IMG/VR virus record: IMGVR_UViG_3300020392_000018
Coordinates: 1 to 57,767 of that record
DNA: 57,767 nt
Strand: one strand, 5' to 3'
DNA from: a virus
In this document: piece after piece, positions 1-7,181 of the stretch
Layout of the letters: each line of letters starts with the position of its first letter
How positions within the stretch are numbered: the stretch's first letter is position 1
Notes under the pieces: model-generated
What the model saw: the letters and a program-made list of their open reading frames with translations, nothing else
What the model was told of the DNA's origin: nothing
Databases searched by the model: none
Position numbers and translations under genes: made by a program

Positions 1-1179
1 CCTTCAGGTTTTTTTGCAAATCATTTAGATAATAAATTCTTTTTTCATAATGAAAAAGAAATGATAGAACACTTTATGGGAACTATGATGGTTAAAGACC
101 CCGATATGTTAATTGCATGGTTTGGTCTAAAATTCGACTTACCTAAGTTATTAGATAGAGCATGTGCTTTAGGTTTGAATCCTGTAGTTATGTCCCCTTA
201 TCATAAGATAGATGGAGTTAAGCAACTTAAGGATGGTTGTAGTTTCAAGAGACAGGATGGCTATTCCCCAATTGAACAACCTATTGGTGGTAGATTAACT
301 CTCAACTTAGACTTAGCATTTGAAAGACAATGGAATGATTCACAACGAGGAACATTACCGTCGTTAAGTCTTGATTATGTTTCTAAGATATTATTTAATG
401 AAGGTAAAGAAATGAATACTAAGTTTGAAGACCCTAACGAATTTTATCGTAGGGCATGGTTAGAAGATACAGAAGCATACTTACATTATGCTCTAGTAGA
501 TGTAGAACTATTAGTTAAGATAGACGAAACTAACTTTTGTAGTGAAGCAATAGTATCATTACAACGATTACTAAAAGCACCTTTCAAGGCATGCTTCTAT
601 GCTTCGCATATGGGTTCTATTTACTTTATGAGAAATGCTTGGTGGAAAGCACCAACAGGTATCAAGAGTGCTGATAGAAAAGAGTATGAAGGGGCTATGA
701 TTTATGACCCGCTTAGTGAAGATACTAACGGACTACATCTTAATGTAGCCGCTTTTGATTTTGCAGGTCTATATCCTTCGATGATGGTTGCTAGAAATAT
801 ATCTTGGGAAACTAAATCAAACGACCCCACTGCCTTTGCTGTAAATATATCTACCCCTAGAGATTTTAGTGAAGTAACTACAAGTAATATGATGTATTAT
901 TCTACAACTGAATTAGGTCTTTTACCGAAAGCAGTATTAGAATTAAAGGAGTTAAGAAACGATTACAAAAAAAGAATGAAAAACGCAGAGAATAAGTTAG
1001 AATATCAAAAGTGGTATAATAACCAAATGGCGGTCAAGAGATTGATGGCCTCATTTTACGGTGTATTGGCGTTTCAAGGCTTTGGTTGGGCTGATGTAGA
1101 CCTAGCCGCCTCGATTACAGCAAGTGCGAGAGAAGCCATTAGATTAGCCGCATTCAAGGCGAAGGAGTTGGAGGTTTGA
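1..1179 (+). CDS. polB: Family-B DNA polymerase, N-terminal part (5'-truncated by window edge)
   Basis: The reading frame is open from base 1, so the true start lies outside the window. Numbering from the Met at 61, I see part of the 3'-5' exonuclease domain (FDLP at 25-28; an Exo III-like YxxxD at 143-147), then palm motif A (DFAGLYPS, 233-240) and finger motif B (K326 to G334). Motif B reads KRLMASFYG, with Ala where the family usually has Asn. The chain stops right after the fingers, before motif C. The missing catalytic part is encoded by the gene starting at 3082, and the two ends join without loss of sequence at the position where intact PolB reads into motif C. The replicase is therefore probably assembled from two chains, as known for Methanothermobacter PolB. 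Identity is firm; the two-chain assembly is inferred. Confidence 0.93.
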   Translation, partial: PSGFFANHLDNKFFFHNEKEMIEHFMGTMMVKDPDMLIAWFGLKFDLPKLLDRACALGLNPVVMSPYHKIDGVKQLKDGCSFKRQDGYSPIEQPIGGRLTLNLDLAFERQWNDSQRGTLPSLSLDYVSKILFNEGKEMNTKFEDPNEFYRRAWLEDTEAYLHYALVDVELLVKIDETNFCSEAIVSLQRLLKAPFKACFYASHMGSIYFMRNAWWKAPTGIKSADRKEYEGAMIYDPLSEDTNGLHLNVAAFDFAGLYPSMMVARNISWETKSNDPTAFAVNISTPRDFSEVTTSNMMYYSTTELGLLPKAVLELKELRNDYKKRMKNAENKLEYQKWYNNQMAVKRLMASFYGVLAFQGFGWADVDLAASITASAREAIRLAAFKAKELEV

Positions 1180-1187
1180 CCTACTTG

Positions 1188-1949
1188 ATGGAGTTTGGTA
1201 AATACAAGGGTTTTCCTTTGCATCTAATACCAAATCAATATTTTACTTTCTTATTTGAAAGCAAAGATAATATGGCTTTAATTAAATACCCCACGCTCTA
1301 TTGTAAAACACACAAAGAATTAGCAAAAATAAAACCCGACTTTGAACAAAGATTAAATTTACAATGTGAGTGTAGAAAAAAATCATATAGTGTTGGCTAT
1401 CTAACTAGAAGAAAAGACTACAAAGGAGACTATGAAAATATAGTCAAAATAATATGTGCTAAATGCCGTAAAGACCAATTTAGAAGAACAAACAATGATT
1501 CTTTTTATGAAGTCGGTGCGGTTTTTGGTAAAATGTGCAATACTAATGGTTGTGGTGAAGATATGACAGTAGTTATAGTTCCTTCAATTAACACCATAGT
1601 TAAAAGAAATAAAAAATACCAAAGAGCATTGAATAGAGCATTAAGAGCAAAAATAGATACTAAAATAACAGATTTACCTTATACTAGTAATGAATTAAAA
1701 GAGCATCTCTCCTCTTTATTTGTTGAAGGTATGAGTTTGGAAAATTATGGTAGTTGGCACATAGACCATATCAAGCCAATATCGTCTTTCATCTTTTTAG
1801 ATGAAGAAGACTTTACTAAATGTTGGTCGCTAGATAATTTACAGCCATTGTGGGCCTATGATAATATAATAAAAGGCGGCTTCAATAGAAAAAAAGAGAG
1901 ACATAAATATAAAATGAGGAATAAAAATGAGTATAACAACAATATGTAG
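1188..1949 (+). CDS. HNH endonuclease with DUF3820-like N-terminus, inserted between PolB parts
   Basis: The N-terminus carries FGKYKGFPLHLIP, the pattern of DUF3820-type domains. Two CxC or CxxC cysteine pairs follow, and the C-terminal third has an HNH nuclease pattern: WHIDHIKP around residue 190, then LDNLQPLWAYDN. HNH proteins of this type nick or cut DNA, and many are homing endonucleases sitting inside or beside replication genes. Here it lies directly behind the N-terminal half of PolB, which fits a homing or split-gene history. A GGAGG at 1170-1174 supports ATG 1188 (13 nt) or TTG 1185 (10 nt); an in-frame TTG at 1176 is too close to it. The 3' end overlaps the next gene by 23 nt. 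Confidence 0.8.
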   Translation: MEFGKYKGFPLHLIPNQYFTFLFESKDNMALIKYPTLYCKTHKELAKIKPDFEQRLNLQCECRKKSYSVGYLTRRKDYKGDYENIVKIICAKCRKDQFRRTNNDSFYEVGAVFGKMCNTNGCGEDMTVVIVPSINTIVKRNKKYQRALNRALRAKIDTKITDLPYTSNELKEHLSSLFVEGMSLENYGSWHIDHIKPISSFIFLDEEDFTKCWSLDNLQPLWAYDNIIKGGFNRKKERHKYKMRNKNEYNNNM

Positions 1950-2370
1950 GGCGTGTGGAGTAACTTTTAGAAAGTTCTCTATGAAATCAAGAGAGCAGAT
2001 TTGTGAATCTTGTAGAGGAACTAAAGGAAAAAACCGATATAGGGTTATGACTAATAAAACTATGAATGCTATAGGAACTATAGAAACTTTAGATAAGAAG
2101 GTTGCAGAACTTTCAACTTCAATTGATGTATTACATAGCACCATTGCAGTTGAGGTTCAGCATCAAATAACTAAAGGTCTTGAGCCAATTATAGAGAAAC
2201 TAATAGAAGAAAAGAATAACGAATTAAAAGATATTATTATTTCTTCTATGACCAAAGCACAGAAAGCCCAAGAAGAAGTTAAAAAACTGACTAAACTAAT
2301 AAAGGGCTATAAGAGTTCTAACACAAGAATGAAAAACAAAATAAAAGAATTTGAGGAGAAATTGAAATGA
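1927..2370 (+). CDS. Zinc-knuckle coiled-coil protein
   Basis: A 147-residue protein with two CxxC pairs in the first 32 residues (CRAC and CESC), consistent with one bound zinc. A long helical, Lys/Glu-rich segment with heptad-like spacing fills the C-terminal two thirds and is probably a coiled coil. The start ATG lies inside the end of the HNH gene and the stop overlaps the next ATG, so it is translated as part of the operon. No family recognised. The zinc end may bind nucleic acid and the coil may oligomerise; both are inferences. Confidence 0.7.
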   Translation: MSITTICRACGVTFRKFSMKSREQICESCRGTKGKNRYRVMTNKTMNAIGTIETLDKKVAELSTSIDVLHSTIAVEVQHQITKGLEPIIEKLIEEKNNELKDIIISSMTKAQKAQEEVKKLTKLIKGYKSSNTRMKNKIKEFEEKLK

Positions 2371-2543
2371 AATATACAAAATATATAACGGCAAAAATAG
2401 AATATGATGATGATGAAACTTGGGAGGAAACTGAAAAAGACATCAATGATATAATAGAAATGCTCACTAACTTAAAGCGTAGAGCAACTATTATTGAAAT
2501 AAAACAAGGAGTGAACAACGATGTCAATGATGGACAAGACTAA
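2367..2543 (+). CDS. Small acidic hypothetical protein
   Basis: A 58-residue frame that starts with an ATGA overlap on the previous stop and runs to TAA at 2541. It is acidic, with a DDDETWEETE stretch near residues 14-23, and probably helical. No family recognised. The tight coupling on both sides (23-nt overlap with the next small gene) is the main support that it is real. Confidence 0.55.
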   Translation: MKYTKYITAKIEYDDDETWEETEKDINDIIEMLTNLKRRATIIEIKQGVNNDVNDGQD

Positions 2544-2655
2544 TGAACTCCTAGAAGACTTACTTGCTATGATAGCAAGAAGCAACAAGATATTGATGAT
2601 GGTAAATATCGTGAACATAATAACCATTATAACTATAGTAACGGTGATAATATGA
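2521..2655 (+). CDS. Small single-span membrane protein
   Basis: A 44-residue frame starting at ATG 2521 inside the previous gene and ending four bases into the next one. The last 18 residues are almost entirely Ile, Val, Thr, Met and Asn and look like one transmembrane helix. The N-terminal half is polar. Function unknown; it could be a small membrane anchor. Support comes from the operon-style overlaps and the clear hydrophobic segment. Confidence 0.5.
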   Translation: MSMMDKTNELLEDLLAMIARSNKILMMVNIVNIITIITIVTVII

Positions 2656-2873
2656 ATAATGAAGATAAGAAAGAAAAAGAAATAAAGCAATTGAAGTATA
2701 AAATAGAAGTATTAGAGGAAAGAATTGAAGGCTTAGAAAAAGACTTGGAGTATATCGTAGAGAATAGTCCCGACTTTGGAATGATAAAATATTGTATTGA
2801 AGAATTACAAGAAGAAGTCGCTAAGTTAGCAAATCAACCTGTTGGAATACTATTTACTCGATTAAAGAAGTGA
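2652..2873 (+). CDS. Small coiled-coil protein
   Basis: A 73-residue, strongly charged helical protein with heptad-like Leu/Ile spacing (IKQLKYKIEVLEERIEGLE) over residues 11-40, probably a dimeric coiled coil. It starts inside the stop of the upstream membrane peptide. It sits in the small-gene set that separates the PolB halves. No family recognised. Confidence 0.6.
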   Translation: MNNEDKKEKEIKQLKYKIEVLEERIEGLEKDLEYIVENSPDFGMIKYCIEELQEEVAKLANQPVGILFTRLKK

Positions 2874-2877
2874 TAAT

Positions 2878-3081
2878 ATGACAGATAATGCTCAAAAAAT
2901 AGCAATGGCTATTATTAACGATAAAAAAGCATTTAACAACATAAAGAAGTCTATCGCTTGGAGAGTGGGAGATGTAGTTCTCGATGAACAAATAAACTTA
3001 AGAGATACTATTAGGGCTATTATAATAGAAGAATTACCTAATGCCTTAGATGTCTTTCTCGCTATGTCGGAGGATGAATAA
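2878..3081 (+). CDS. Hypothetical protein before PolB C-terminal part
   Basis: A 67-residue, probably helical protein with no Cys and no visible motif. Its coding end contains the GGAGG (3069-3073) that serves as ribosome binding site for the PolB C-terminal gene, whose ATG follows its stop directly. No family recognised. Confidence 0.6.
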   Translation: MTDNAQKIAMAIINDKKAFNNIKKSIAWRVGDVVLDEQINLRDTIRAIIIEELPNALDVFLAMSEDE

Positions 3082-3963
3082 ATGAAAGTAGTTTACGGAC
3101 ACACAGATTCAATCTATGTGCAGATAGATACTGTAGCGAAAGCACAGATGATTTGTGCAGACATACAGGATAGTGTAAGAAAGCATTTTCCTAATGTCAT
3201 GGGATTGAAACAACATCCTGTTGTATTAGAGTTTGAGAAATACTATTCAGCATTAGGTGTTGGCACAACTAAGAATAGAAATGCAGGTATGATTACATGG
3301 AAAGACGGTGAGTGGTTAGACGAGCCGGAATTTGTAATGACAGGTTTTACTGCTAAGAGAGTTAGTGAAACTAAACTTGCTAAGGGAGTTCAAACTGATG
3401 TATTGACTATGTGGGTGAATGAAAAGTCTATGACTGAAATCAATAAATATCTACATGATAAATACAATAGTGTGCTAAATGGTGATATTCCTATCGAGGA
3501 TATTATCAAAAGAAGCAGACTTCGAGAAGATAGATTTACTGTAAGATGTAATGGTTGTAGAAAGAAACACAAGTTACATGAGTGTCTTGCTATCAAGTGG
3601 TGTTTAAAGTGCGGAGAAGACACTTCTAAGTTTACTACATTAGAAGGTAGAAGACCCTCGATAGGTTCGGGTATTGCAGGAGTTGTTCATGCTAAACAGA
3701 ATGGCATTAACTTCGATGATTCTTACCTGTATCTAAAAGTAAAGTCCAACGAAACATATACTAACCCACTTACTAAGGAAGTAAAGACAGTAGATTATGT
3801 TGCAGGTTCACGCTATGTTGATTTTGATAAGCATAAACCCGATTATCAACATTATGCAAACCAAGTAATAAAGAAAGCAGAACCAATTTATAAGGCTATG
3901 AATTGGGATTTGTCTAACATTAAAACGGGCAAGATACAAACTAAATTGGAGGAATGGTTTTGA
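3082..3963 (+). CDS. polB: Family-B DNA polymerase, C-terminal part with zinc knuckle
   Basis: A 293-residue chain that begins with MKVVYGHTDSIYV. This is PolB motif C, with His where the first metal-site Asp of DTD usually stands. The rest of the palm and the thumb follow. Between residues 156 and 177 there is a CNGC...CLKC pair (C156, C159, C174, C177), probably a zinc knuckle inserted in the thumb. It has its own start codon and a GGAGG 8 nt upstream, so it is translated independently rather than spliced. The product must pair with the N-terminal part encoded at 1-1179 to form an active site. Identity is firm; whether the His variant is normal for this group I cannot check. Confidence 0.9.
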   Translation: MKVVYGHTDSIYVQIDTVAKAQMICADIQDSVRKHFPNVMGLKQHPVVLEFEKYYSALGVGTTKNRNAGMITWKDGEWLDEPEFVMTGFTAKRVSETKLAKGVQTDVLTMWVNEKSMTEINKYLHDKYNSVLNGDIPIEDIIKRSRLREDRFTVRCNGCRKKHKLHECLAIKWCLKCGEDTSKFTTLEGRRPSIGSGIAGVVHAKQNGINFDDSYLYLKVKSNETYTNPLTKEVKTVDYVAGSRYVDFDKHKPDYQHYANQVIKKAEPIYKAMNWDLSNIKTGKIQTKLEEWF

Positions 3964-4865
3964 ATAACGATGAAAAATATAATGCTATAATAAATAGCAT
4001 GAGTGAATATACTTATGATTGGAAGCCGGAAAATTATGATGACCCAACAGAACCTATATTGAAGATTAGTAAATCTTCTTTAGGTAGTTTTGATTGGTGT
4101 CCTAAGAAATATACTTTTAGTTATATTCAAAGATTACCACAAGACCAAACAGAAGCAATGCGTAAAGGAACAATCTTGCATATTCACAGAGAAAACTTCT
4201 TTGATAACTTTGACATCAAGAAAGCAGAACATATGTCAGCAGACGAGTTACATGATTATTGTGCAAGTTTGACACCTATTGATGAATACTTTGACATATC
4301 TATGACTGTTGCGGCATTTGAAGCAGAACGCTTTTTAGATGCTAAGGCAGAAGATAAGGTATATGAGTATTTGCCTGTATGTAACGAAGGTTTATTTGAC
4401 GCAGAAATAACAATACCTGCTGATACTAACCCTAAGTTTCCATTAAGTAGGGACTACAAAATACATATTCAAGGTATCATAGATAGAATTTTCATGGAGA
4501 ATGGTGGGTATGTTCCTTTTGAATATAAGACAGGAGCATGGAAAGATTACAAGGCAACAATGATGAGAAAAGAAATGGCTTTCTATCAAATGCTTATAGA
4601 GAATGCAGAAGATGAGGTGTTAATTAAGAATGGCTTACGACCCAATGTTCCTGTAACACATTGGGGTTGGTATTATCCTGTCTCCAATTATGTATTTGCA
4701 GAAGAAGCAAAGGCTAGAACGATGAAGTCAGTATTGAAAAATATTGCTAAGTTAATTCATTCCTATGAAAATAAGACATTTCCAACTAAGTTTTTCTTTA
4801 AGACCTGTTCTCATTGTAGTTACTTTAGTTTGTGTGATGCGGCTGAAGAGGATTCGTGGGTGTGA
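3960..4865 (+). CDS. Cas4/RecB-like PD-(D/E)XK nuclease with Fe-S cysteines
   Basis: A 301-residue nuclease of the RecB/Cas4 family. With numbering from the in-frame ATG at 3954, the sequence shows C49, D177 (GIIDRI), E190-x-K192 (FEYKTG), a Q212-type motif helix, and three C-terminal cysteines (C285, C288, C294). C49 plus this triplet is the usual [4Fe-4S] set. Family members are 5'-3' or single-strand exonucleases in recombination or replication. TTG 3960 is the likelier start, because a GGAGG lies 7 nt upstream of it but only 1 nt upstream of ATG 3954. The gene overlaps the stop of the PolB C-terminal part, so a role in viral replication or end processing is likely. Confidence 0.85.
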   Translation: MNNDEKYNAIINSMSEYTYDWKPENYDDPTEPILKISKSSLGSFDWCPKKYTFSYIQRLPQDQTEAMRKGTILHIHRENFFDNFDIKKAEHMSADELHDYCASLTPIDEYFDISMTVAAFEAERFLDAKAEDKVYEYLPVCNEGLFDAEITIPADTNPKFPLSRDYKIHIQGIIDRIFMENGGYVPFEYKTGAWKDYKATMMRKEMAFYQMLIENAEDEVLIKNGLRPNVPVTHWGWYYPVSNYVFAEEAKARTMKSVLKNIAKLIHSYENKTFPTKFFFKTCSHCSYFSLCDAAEEDSWV

Positions 4866-4869
4866 TAGT

Positions 4870-5109
4870 ATGAATTATAAATTTAACAACGGAGATATAG
4901 AAGTAAAGTTTGCTAAGTCACCTAACGGACAAAGATATGCTAGAATAGATTTGAATGCTAAGGATGTAACTAAGACTACACCTTTATTCAATGAAGTTAG
5001 TGAATGGGTAAAAACTCAAAGGTTAGATGGTAAAGAATGTGAGCATACTATTTTACTCAACAAAAATTACACCCCTTACATTATAGTTTTCAAGAAGGTG
5101 AATGTATGA
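4870..5109 (+). CDS. Small hypothetical protein
   Basis: A 79-residue protein that starts at ATG 4870, five nt after the nuclease stop, and overlaps the next start by four nt. It alternates hydrophobic and charged residues like a small beta-rich fold and ends in YIIVFKKVNV. No family recognised. It lies between the nuclease and the primase and may be an accessory replication factor, which is a guess from position only. Confidence 0.6.
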   Translation: MNYKFNNGDIEVKFAKSPNGQRYARIDLNAKDVTKTTPLFNEVSEWVKTQRLDGKECEHTILLNKNYTPYIIVFKKVNV

Positions 5110-5489
5110 AAACAGTAGATTATATTTCTGAAATAATAAAACAAAAAGTATTGTCTAAGAATTGGACATTTAATGAAATAGCAGATTTAAACAGAACAAT
5201 CGAAAACCTCGCTACTGATGTATATGAAGAGATGAAACTAATAGAAAGATTTGATTTAATTAGAGAAATTAGAATCAGCGAATCTTTTGTGGGTCATGTC
5301 TTTGAAGATGTAATGAGAGAAACTGTAATGATTTCTCTTAGAGCAGAAGTAGCAGATACGGTGAGAAATATGTTAAATAACGCAACAGTTAATTTTGGTG
5401 GTAATAAAAATGAAGTTTCCGAGAGAAGTGTGGTCGGGGAGTCAAATGAAGAACGCTCCTCCACTACCAAGAAGAATAGTAAGAAGTAA
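5106..5489 (+). CDS. Helical hypothetical protein upstream of primase
   Basis: A 127-residue, mainly helical protein with a polar, low-complexity C-terminal tail (Asn, Ser, Thr, Lys) from about residue 90. The tail is encoded in the same DNA as the N-terminus of the primase in another frame: the overlap is 80 nt, unusually long for this genome. The body is therefore the better-supported part. No family recognised. Confidence 0.6.
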   Translation: MKTVDYISEIIKQKVLSKNWTFNEIADLNRTIENLATDVYEEMKLIERFDLIREIRISESFVGHVFEDVMRETVMISLRAEVADTVRNMLNNATVNFGGNKNEVSERSVVGESNEERSSTTKKNSKK

Positions 5490-6471
5490 AGAAGAATACT
5501 TGAGTTATGTAAAGGCTCAAAATAATAGGACTAATGTTTACACTAGTGTTTATGATTTTGCTGAATTTGCAGAAAAAGCCAAGATAGATTCATCAGTTAT
5601 ACTCGATAGAATCTTTCTTGATTTTGATGCTCATGGTGGAAGTATATTAGACGCATGGAGAGATGTAAAAATAGTTATGCGCTATGTCTTAGAAAGAGAT
5701 TATCAATACACTCTTTTCTTTTCCGGTAGAGGTTTTCACTTGTTTATTTTTGGTGAGGTCACAGACACAATTAGAAACATACAGGTTTTCTTTAGAGAAA
5801 TAAAAGCCTATCTAATATCCCAAGTCGCACAGCATTTGGGAGGGGACATTACACTTGATGATAGAGTAGGCCAAGCAACAAGACTTAGAAGAATACCTAA
5901 TACAGTAAACATGAGTTCTAGGGATGAGAATGGAAATCCATATTTCTGTATTCCTTTGTTAGAAGAAGACTTACGGAAAGACATTATATCAATACTTGAG
6001 TTAGCCAAAAAACCTAGAAAAATACCATTTAGAATAAGTGGCAAAAACTTGGCTGTATTTCCCGAAGCACCACCTATGCAACAAGTAAGTGGCGAGATAA
6101 GTGTTCCTAAAACAACAGGTAGACTACCTATGTTGCCTTGCTTACATAATGCTATTATGACCGAGAATCCTTCTCATATGGCTAGAGCATATCTAGTTTC
6201 ATGGTATAGAGATTTACTGTCCGGTTGTAGTAGTGTAGAAAGCACCGAAGACAAGAACAAAATACTTGATGCTATTGTAGATGAGATAAGACACTTGGTA
6301 GAAACTAATGAAGAAATATGGTTAGATTGGAATGAGAGAGAAACTAGGAAACATGCGAGGTTTACTGTGCATGGTAATTATAGTAGTCCACACTGTAAGA
6401 CTGTATTGATTCCTAATGGCTATTGTGTCGGTAAGTGTTGGAGATACCCCGAACATGCGGAGGAAGCATAA
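5410..6471 (+). CDS. Single-chain archaeo-eukaryotic primase (PriS-like core plus PriL-type Fe-S domain)
   Basis: A 353-residue primase. The catalytic PriS-like core shows D71-x-D73 (FLDFDAHG), the SGRGFH motif at 105-110, and a third acidic motif near D150-D151 (LDDRVGQATRLRRIPNT). The C-terminal part resembles the PriL iron-sulfur domain: LPCLHNAI with C243, then C329, C339 and C343 in SPHCKT and GYCVGKCWRYP. PriS makes the primer and the PriL C-terminal domain helps start synthesis; both in one chain is known from Nanoarchaeum and some archaeal plasmids. ATG 5410 is chosen because a GGTGG lies 8 nt upstream. It should prime synthesis for the split PolB. Confidence 0.88.
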   Translation: MKFPREVWSGSQMKNAPPLPRRIVRSKEEYLSYVKAQNNRTNVYTSVYDFAEFAEKAKIDSSVILDRIFLDFDAHGGSILDAWRDVKIVMRYVLERDYQYTLFFSGRGFHLFIFGEVTDTIRNIQVFFREIKAYLISQVAQHLGGDITLDDRVGQATRLRRIPNTVNMSSRDENGNPYFCIPLLEEDLRKDIISILELAKKPRKIPFRISGKNLAVFPEAPPMQQVSGEISVPKTTGRLPMLPCLHNAIMTENPSHMARAYLVSWYRDLLSGCSSVESTEDKNKILDAIVDEIRHLVETNEEIWLDWNERETRKHARFTVHGNYSSPHCKTVLIPNGYCVGKCWRYPEHAEEA

Positions 6472-7181
6472 TGTTAGTAATAGATAGTAGAGAGAAAAAA
6501 GGTTCTAGGTTAGTAGAACTAGTAGAGAGCGAAGCACTAAAAATGAAAGTGCCTTATGAAAAGAAGTGGATAGAGATAGGAGATTATGTTTACGATGATG
6601 TATGTTTTGAGGCTAAGTCAGCACATGATTTTTTAGCATCAGTAATGAATAAAAGATTGTGGACTCAATTAGATAACATGGATAGACACTATCAAACTAA
6701 TGTGGTTATTATCTATGGTAGTATTGATGAAGGAGTTACTCAATATAAAAAATACATTAAGACAGATAAAAAATTTACTAACGCACAACACGCCAATTGG
6801 TCTAATAAACTTAGAAGTAAGTTTCTAGGTGCGATTGGCAGAATAACATTAGATACTGATGCAAAAGCATTTTGGGTATCTAGTGAACAAGAAGCCGCTT
6901 TGATAATTGCTTCTATATGCAAGATGAAACCTATCAAGCGAGAAGTTATCAAACCGGAGATATTCAAAAGAATATCAACAGATGATTTGAGGATAGACAC
7001 CCTCATAACTATAAAGGGCTTATCAGTAGACAAAGCGAATGCGCTGATAAAGCAATATGGTTCGATTATGGAAATAGGCGAACAAACAGAAAAAGAACTT
7101 CAAGAAATGGATGGCATAGGAAAAACCCTAGCCCGAAGAATCTTGAATGTTTTGCATTCCGAAGAAAAGGTGAAAATATGA
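6471..7181 (+). CDS. XPF/ERCC4-type nuclease with (HhH)2 domain
   Basis: A 236-residue structure-specific endonuclease. The ERCC4 core is visible as IDSRE (4-8), IGDY (36-39), FEAKSAHD (46-53) and KRLWTQ. The usual ERKxxxD is EAKxxxD here, so the Arg is replaced by Ala. Two helix-hairpin-helix motifs follow (IKGLSVDKANALI and MDGIGKTLARRI) in the last 65 residues and bind branched DNA. Archaeal relatives (XPF, Hef) cut flaps and stalled forks. The start ATG shares its A with the primase stop TAA, so the two are co-translated. Confidence 0.88.
   Translation: MLVIDSREKKGSRLVELVESEALKMKVPYEKKWIEIGDYVYDDVCFEAKSAHDFLASVMNKRLWTQLDNMDRHYQTNVVIIYGSIDEGVTQYKKYIKTDKKFTNAQHANWSNKLRSKFLGAIGRITLDTDAKAFWVSSEQEAALIIASICKMKPIKREVIKPEIFKRISTDDLRIDTLITIKGLSVDKANALIKQYGSIMEIGEQTEKELQEMDGIGKTLARRILNVLHSEEKVKI

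Noticed and set aside
1180-3081. Group I intron or intein interrupting PolB
   Set aside because: The N-terminal part ends in a stop, the C-terminal part has its own ATG and SD, and the segment is filled with overlapping small genes. No intein start or end motifs are visible. A split gene explains it better.
5395-5489. Frameshift joining the small helical protein to the primase
   Set aside because: The overlap is long, but the primase has its own ATG with GGTGG at 8 nt, and no slippery sequence in phase was seen.
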